Assembly (NCBI GenBank): GCA_009773975.1
Contig: VSMX01000027.1
Coordinates: 1 to 9,288, forward strand
Length of the DNA stretch: 9,288 nucleotides
From: Desulfovibrio sp.
GTDB taxonomy: Bacteria; Desulfobacterota; Desulfovibrionia; Desulfovibrionales; Desulfovibrionaceae
Direction: 5' to 3'
Each line of letters starts with the position of its first letter. Positions within the stretch are counted from its first letter, which is position 1. The notes below the pieces were generated by a model. The model did no database searches and was not told the DNA's origin. It saw nothing but the letters and a program-made list of their open reading frames with translations. The translations under genes and the position numbers were made by a program. Positions 6,118-9,288 of the stretch are shown in pieces.

Positions 6118-6870
6118 TTAATCCTTGCGCCGCGCAATCCAGGCGCGGGTTGTGTAGGGAATTTCTATTTCATCGACATTCAGGGATTCAAGATATTCCG
6201 CAATCTTTTCCACAATTGTCGCAAATTTATCCCCAGCCTGTCGGTGCATGGTTGCATGGGAACGCCAGGCTTCTATGGTGTCGGTTATTTTTTGCGGCCA
6301 GAGTATTTCGCCTTCAATTTTTTGAGGAGTTTCAAAAAGTCCGCTTTCAGAAATCACCTCTGTCTGGTCTTCCCGGCGGCTGCCATAATCATAATCGGGA
6401 ATATACGACTTGATAATGCTTTCGATTTTTTTCTGTATGGGATCATCAAGATTGCGGTGATTCCACAAACAGGTGAAATATTTGCCCGGTTTCAAAAGCC
6501 TGTGTGTTTCTTTCAATGCTTTTGGACGATCGCAAACATTGAATGACGAGCCAAAAGTTACAAAATCATATTCCCCGCCCGGCCTTCCGCTTGCTTCACC
6601 GGTGCCTTCGTACCATGTAACGTCAGGCAGGTATGCTGTGCGTTTTTTGCCGTTTGCGCGCATGGCGTCATTGGGCTCCACTGCATCCACAATGCAGCCG
6701 TATTTGGCAAGCGGAATAGTCAAATGCGCAACGCCCGCCCCAAGATCACAGACTTTGTCGCCCGGTTTGAGCCCGGCAATATTGAAAAGCTGCTTCAGGG
6801 CGTCAGGGGCATAGTCCGGCCTTTCAAGATAAGCGTCCGCAAGCTGTGTGTAGTCCCAGTTAGTTTTCAT
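6118..6870 (-). CDS. Class I SAM-dependent methyltransferase of the phosphoramidate cluster
   Basis: A 250-residue Rossmann-fold methyltransferase: motif I VCDLGAGVAHLT (40-51), the acidic post-I ribose-binding strand VDAVEPN (61-67), motif IV-like DFVTFGSSFNVCDR (102-115) and the post-motif RLLKPGKYF (124-132). The C-terminal third (WNHRNLDD, RREDQTEV and so on) resembles type-11 small-molecule methyltransferases rather than RNA or DNA enzymes. AAGGA about ten bases before ATG 6870 gives a clear start; the gap to the upstream nucleotidyltransferase is 24 bases and to the downstream kinase 2 bases. C. jejuni has two methyltransferases (Cj1419, Cj1420) in its MeOPN locus, so this enzyme is the natural candidate to O-methylate the phosphoramidate or its precursor. 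That role is inferred from position; the methyltransferase fold is directly visible. Confidence 0.88.
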   Translation of the reverse strand: MKTNWDYTQLADAYLERPDYAPDALKQLFNIAGLKPGDKVCDLGAGVAHLTIPLAKYGCIVDAVEPNDAMRANGKKRTAYLPDVTWYEGTGEASGRPGGEYDFVTFGSSFNVCDRPKALKETHRLLKPGKYFTCLWNHRNLDDPIQKKIESIIKSYIPDYDYGSRREDQTEVISESGLFETPQKIEGEILWPQKITDTIEAWRSHATMHRQAGDKFATIVEKIAEYLESLNVDEIEIPYTTRAWIARRKD

Positions 6871-6894
6871 AATTTGGTTCCTTTTATAAATGAA

Positions 6895-7668
6895 TTATCT
6901 CCAGTCATGGCTCCAGCAACCCGAAGCCAGGGCATTTTCATAATTTCTGATATCCTCGGCATTGTCGCATTCGCACCAGCCGCCTTCAACAGGTACAACG
7001 CCCACGGGAATTTGCCTGGAAAGCATGAAGCGCAGAAATGCGGTCATGTCGGTTTTATCCACCTTTGCGCCAAGTTCGTTGGCGCTTTCAACCAATATTT
7101 GCCAGCCGGCAGCGTCAAGGCTCAACAAACCTATATATTGGCCCTGAATACGGCTGATGTCGTCCGTTTTCAGGCCAATTTCCCGCAGAAGACCGTCTTT
7201 CTGGACAAATGTTTCCGCATCCGATAGCGGATCTTCAAAACGCAGGCGCCAAAGGCTTTCCCAAAGCACATCGTAGGCCATGGCAATATGGGCGCTTGCC
7301 TGCAAAAGCTTTTGGGCGTGTTCCGGCCGCCAGACTATATCCGAATATGAAATAAGCAGGCGCCTGCCACCGTTGGCGAAAAAATCGCTGGCAAAATCCT
7401 TTGCGCAAAGCAGGGAGGAAAGCATATTCGTGTTTTCCCAGCGCGGATTTTCCACGGTTTCAAATTCTCCTTGCAGGCAATGGGCCGCATAACCGCGCAC
7501 TACCAGGATTTTTTCGATTCCCGCGCGCCGCATGGCGGCAAGCTGCCAATGCAATAGCGGCTTGCCGGCAAGCTCAAGCAGGCATTTGGGCTTTTCGGCC
7601 GTAAGTTCCTTCATCCGGGAGCCGCGCCCGGCTGCCAGGATAATCCCGGCGGTGTCATTTTGGGGCAT
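6895..7668 (-). CDS. Nucleotidyltransferase, probable CTP:phosphoglutamine cytidylyltransferase (Cj1416-like)
   Basis: A 257-residue sugar/choline-phosphate-type nucleotidyltransferase (GT-A fold). The N-terminal signature is GIILAAGRGSRM (8-19) with the substrate lysines in EKPKCLLEL (25-33); NTNMLSSL (79-86) and SYSDIVW (107-113) resemble the LicC choline-phosphate cytidylyltransferase group, with Asp110 as a metal ligand; GGWCECDNAEDI (229-240) supplies the second metal Asp235. By analogy with Cj1416 it would couple L-glutamine phosphate with CTP to CDP-L-glutamine. On sequence alone it could also activate choline phosphate or a sugar phosphate; the flanking hydrolase and kinases favour the phosphoramidate role. 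ATG 7668 has a good GAGG site (7680-7677). The start lies inside the end of the hydrolase gene (14-base overlap). Confidence 0.87.
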   Translation of the reverse strand: MPQNDTAGIILAAGRGSRMKELTAEKPKCLLELAGKPLLHWQLAAMRRAGIEKILVVRGYAAHCLQGEFETVENPRWENTNMLSSLLCAKDFASDFFANGGRRLLISYSDIVWRPEHAQKLLQASAHIAMAYDVLWESLWRLRFEDPLSDAETFVQKDGLLREIGLKTDDISRIQGQYIGLLSLDAAGWQILVESANELGAKVDKTDMTAFLRFMLSRQIPVGVVPVEGGWCECDNAEDIRNYENALASGCWSHDWR

Positions 7669-8290
7669 GAATTTTTCCTCCGTAAAAATCCCTTATCAGA
7701 GCCAAATCCAGCAGAGAAGGCTGCTTTTCTCTCTCGGGATGCCAGATAATTCCACATATCTTGCCATGCTCGCCCCAATATCCCTCCACATTGCCATCAT
7801 CGGCCATGGCAAAAAACTCAAGTCCTTGCGCAAGTTCGTCTGGCGCAAGGCAATGATTGTGGAAAGAATTGACAATGGCAGTCTTTGGCAAGCCATTTCC
7901 GCGCAGTTCAACTTCATGTCGCGTGGCCACATGCCCCTGGCAGGTGTGGGATTTGCCGCCCAGCAATTTGTTGATTATCTGCGCGCCGCGGCATACGCCG
8001 AAGACGGGAAAATCATTCTCCCTGGCCCAGGAAAAAAGTGCCTTTTCAGTTTCATCCCTTTGCGGAAAAACGCCCCAGTCATCGCCGCCGGTCAGGAGCA
8101 GGGCATCAATGCCGAGATTTTCCGCGTATGGGATTATGGCCTTTCCGCTATTGGGCAGAAAAACATAGGGCGCATCAGGCAGGGCCTGTTCCAGAAAACG
8201 CGGCCAGTCACAGGCTATGGCATCGCGAAGCTCAAAAACTCCGCCTGGATATTCCTTGCGCGTCATGCGCATCGTCAGCCCAAGCATCAT
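7655..8290 (-). CDS. Class I glutamine-amidotransferase-like hydrolase, probable gamma-glutamyl-CDP-amidate hydrolase (Cj1417-like)
   Basis: A free-standing 211-residue class I GATase/peptidase C26-like enzyme with the full triad: nucleophile Cys100 in FGVCRGAQ, and His184 and Glu186 in IIWHPERE. LLLTGGDD (65-71) is the usual glycine-rich strand and SFHNHC (142-147) the substrate-side segment typical of PuuD-like gamma-glutamyl hydrolases. No synthetase partner domain is present, so it probably hydrolyses a gamma-glutamyl amide rather than feeding ammonia. In C. jejuni, Cj1417 cleaves CDP-L-glutamine to cytidine diphosphoramidate and L-glutamate. The start ATG 8290 overlaps the upstream stop (ATGA), and a second ATG follows at 8287; AAGG lies 4 or 7 bases before these, so the second may be used. 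The family is certain, the substrate is context-based. Confidence 0.88.
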   Translation of the reverse strand: MMLGLTMRMTRKEYPGGVFELRDAIACDWPRFLEQALPDAPYVFLPNSGKAIIPYAENLGIDALLLTGGDDWGVFPQRDETEKALFSWARENDFPVFGVCRGAQIINKLLGGKSHTCQGHVATRHEVELRGNGLPKTAIVNSFHNHCLAPDELAQGLEFFAMADDGNVEGYWGEHGKICGIIWHPEREKQPSLLDLALIRDFYGGKIHAPK

Positions 8291-9288
8291 TGCGCCTTGA
8301 GGATTGCGGCTGCGGGATTCAGGAAGATTGATCTGGCCTGCGAGACCATATCGTAGAGCCTTTCACCCACGCCGATTGCGGCCGGCAGGCCGTATTCCGC
8401 GCAGCGTATGGCCATGTGCGAGTTGGCGCCGCCAAAGCGCGTTACCAGCCCGACAATGCCGCGGGTAAATATCCAGTCAAAGCCAGGGTCGGCGTTTTCG
8501 ATGCAGACAATCTTGCCGGCCAGATCATGATCGCAGGAACTGCTGGCTTCAAGACAGGCCACAGGAGCCTCCGCAATGCCCGCGCCAACGTAATTGGGCG
8601 CGGCCCTGTGTTGCGGCGCGACGTAAACGTCGCGCACCGAACGAATTAGGTAGCCAAGCTTGAGCCCGGCCGCGCGGGAGAAAAGCTCCCTGTTGTATTC
8701 GATGCGCCGGCCAAAGTATTCCCGCGGCGTTTCGGGCCAGGCGCTTTCGGCCCAATCCAGGAATGACTGGATATCCACAAAGGAAATATCGTCGCGGTCA
8801 AAGCCGAAATCCGCGCCAACATGGGCCAGAATTTCCAGAATGTCGGAAAGATTGCGGCTGAAAATGAACTTGGCATATTCGCGCCCGGCAATCGCGCGGC
8901 GCGCGTATTCAAGCAGAGCGTCGGGATTTGTCGCCAGCCCGTATTCATTGATCAGCAGCCCAAGATCTTTCTTTTCAGCTCCCGCAAGCTCGAAGCCCGG
9001 CAGCTCTTCCCTTGCCACCAGACGTTCTCCGCCGGCGAAAAGATTGGCCCTGTCCGCGTAGCGGGGGGACAAGATATCATAGCTGCCTGGCCGCAGATGC
9101 CCGTATTTGCGCATAAAGGCCAGGGAATTGCGGCGCCCTTCGCAAACTTCCCGAAATTCGGACGACATTTCGCCCGATATTGTCCGCACGGAAAGCTTGA
9201 AATCCCGCACCCGATCCGGCGAAATCGCCCCTCGTCCCGCCGCGGAGCGCAGCAGGCTTTCGGCAATGAAGGCATGCCTGGCCAGGAT
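8287..9288 (-). CDS. Phosphohistidine-domain kinase, C-terminal part; probable L-glutamine kinase (Cj1418-like)
   Basis: Visible are 333 residues of a longer protein; the frame stays open to the right edge and its first residues (ILARHAFIAESLLRSA) continue sensibly, so GTG 9210 is not the start. The last ~105 residues form the PEP-synthase-type swivelling phosphohistidine domain: VTRFGGANSHMAIRCAEYG then LPAAIG, with the phospho-carrier His at visible residue 291 (codon 8418-8416). Before it lies a mostly helical region with FSRNLSDILEILAHVGADFG and a TPREYFGRRIEYNREL segment. An ATP-grasp-like domain would be expected in the missing N-terminal part. Cj1418 of C. jejuni has this architecture and phosphorylates the amide nitrogen of L-glutamine using ATP (giving AMP and phosphate). 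It is the most upstream gene seen in the operon. Generic PEP synthase/pyruvate phosphate dikinase is the main alternative, but the lack of a TIM-barrel domain after the His domain argues against it. Confidence 0.85.
   Translation of the reverse strand: MLARHAFIAESLLRSAAGRGAISPDRVRDFKLSVRTISGEMSSEFREVCEGRRNSLAFMRKYGHLRPGSYDILSPRYADRANLFAGGERLVAREELPGFELAGAEKKDLGLLINEYGLATNPDALLEYARRAIAGREYAKFIFSRNLSDILEILAHVGADFGFDRDDISFVDIQSFLDWAESAWPETPREYFGRRIEYNRELFSRAAGLKLGYLIRSVRDVYVAPQHRAAPNYVGAGIAEAPVACLEASSSCDHDLAGKIVCIENADPGFDWIFTRGIVGLVTRFGGANSHMAIRCAEYGLPAAIGVGERLYDMVSQARSIFLNPAAAILKAQ

Noticed and set aside
7532..8356. 274-codon plus-strand reading frame opposite the hydrolase gene
   Set aside because: It is antisense to a gene with a complete catalytic triad and to part of its neighbours; the frame is open because of the codon pattern of the minus-strand genes.

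Overview
The window reads as bacterial chromosome, probably a Gram-negative proteobacterium. A Desulfovibrio-like deltaproteobacterium is my best guess, from the type of UbiA-like prenyltransferase, the MogA-like protein with an N-terminal extension, the short QueF and the long acidic FtsY. The lineage call is inference, not proof. No tRNA, rRNA, transposase or CRISPR array was seen.

Left part (1-5381), moderate to low GC, housekeeping genes. On the minus strand a MogA/MoaB-type molybdopterin protein (1690-833) overlaps by ATGA a UbiA-family prenyltransferase (836 to beyond the left edge). A good sigma70-like promoter precedes the pair. Divergently on the plus strand lies queF (1807-2295), a 7-cyano-7-deazaguanine reductase with a Met where the family normally has a catalytic His. 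Next is a two-TM sensor-like membrane protein (2576-3571) whose cytoplasmic end looks like an HPt domain that has lost its phospho-accepting His. Last is ftsY (3822-5381), the signal recognition particle receptor GTPase. ftsY is preceded by a promoter candidate and a strongly structured, GC-rich leader of about 180 nt.

Right part (5618-9288), all on the minus strand, higher GC towards the right edge. It is a tightly packed operon, in transcription order: C-terminal part of a phosphohistidine-domain kinase (9288-8287), class I glutamine-amidotransferase-like hydrolase (8290-7655), LicC-like nucleotidyltransferase (7668-6895), SAM methyltransferase (6870-6118) and APS-kinase-like small kinase (6115-5618). 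This set matches, family by family and nearly in order, the Campylobacter jejuni Cj1418-Cj1417-Cj1416-Cj1415 enzymes. Those enzymes build the activated phosphoramidate donor for O-methyl phosphoramidate (MeOPN) capsule decoration: glutamine kinase, CTP:phosphoglutamine cytidylyltransferase, gamma-glutamyl-CDP-amidate hydrolase and CDP-amidate 3'-kinase. The methyltransferase fits the methylation step.

This phosphoramidate (P-N bond) cluster is the most interesting content of the window. The acceptor sugar or product and the phosphoramidate transferase must lie outside it, upstream of the right edge. ftsY and the cluster converge on an intergenic stretch (5382-5617) with a candidate terminator.
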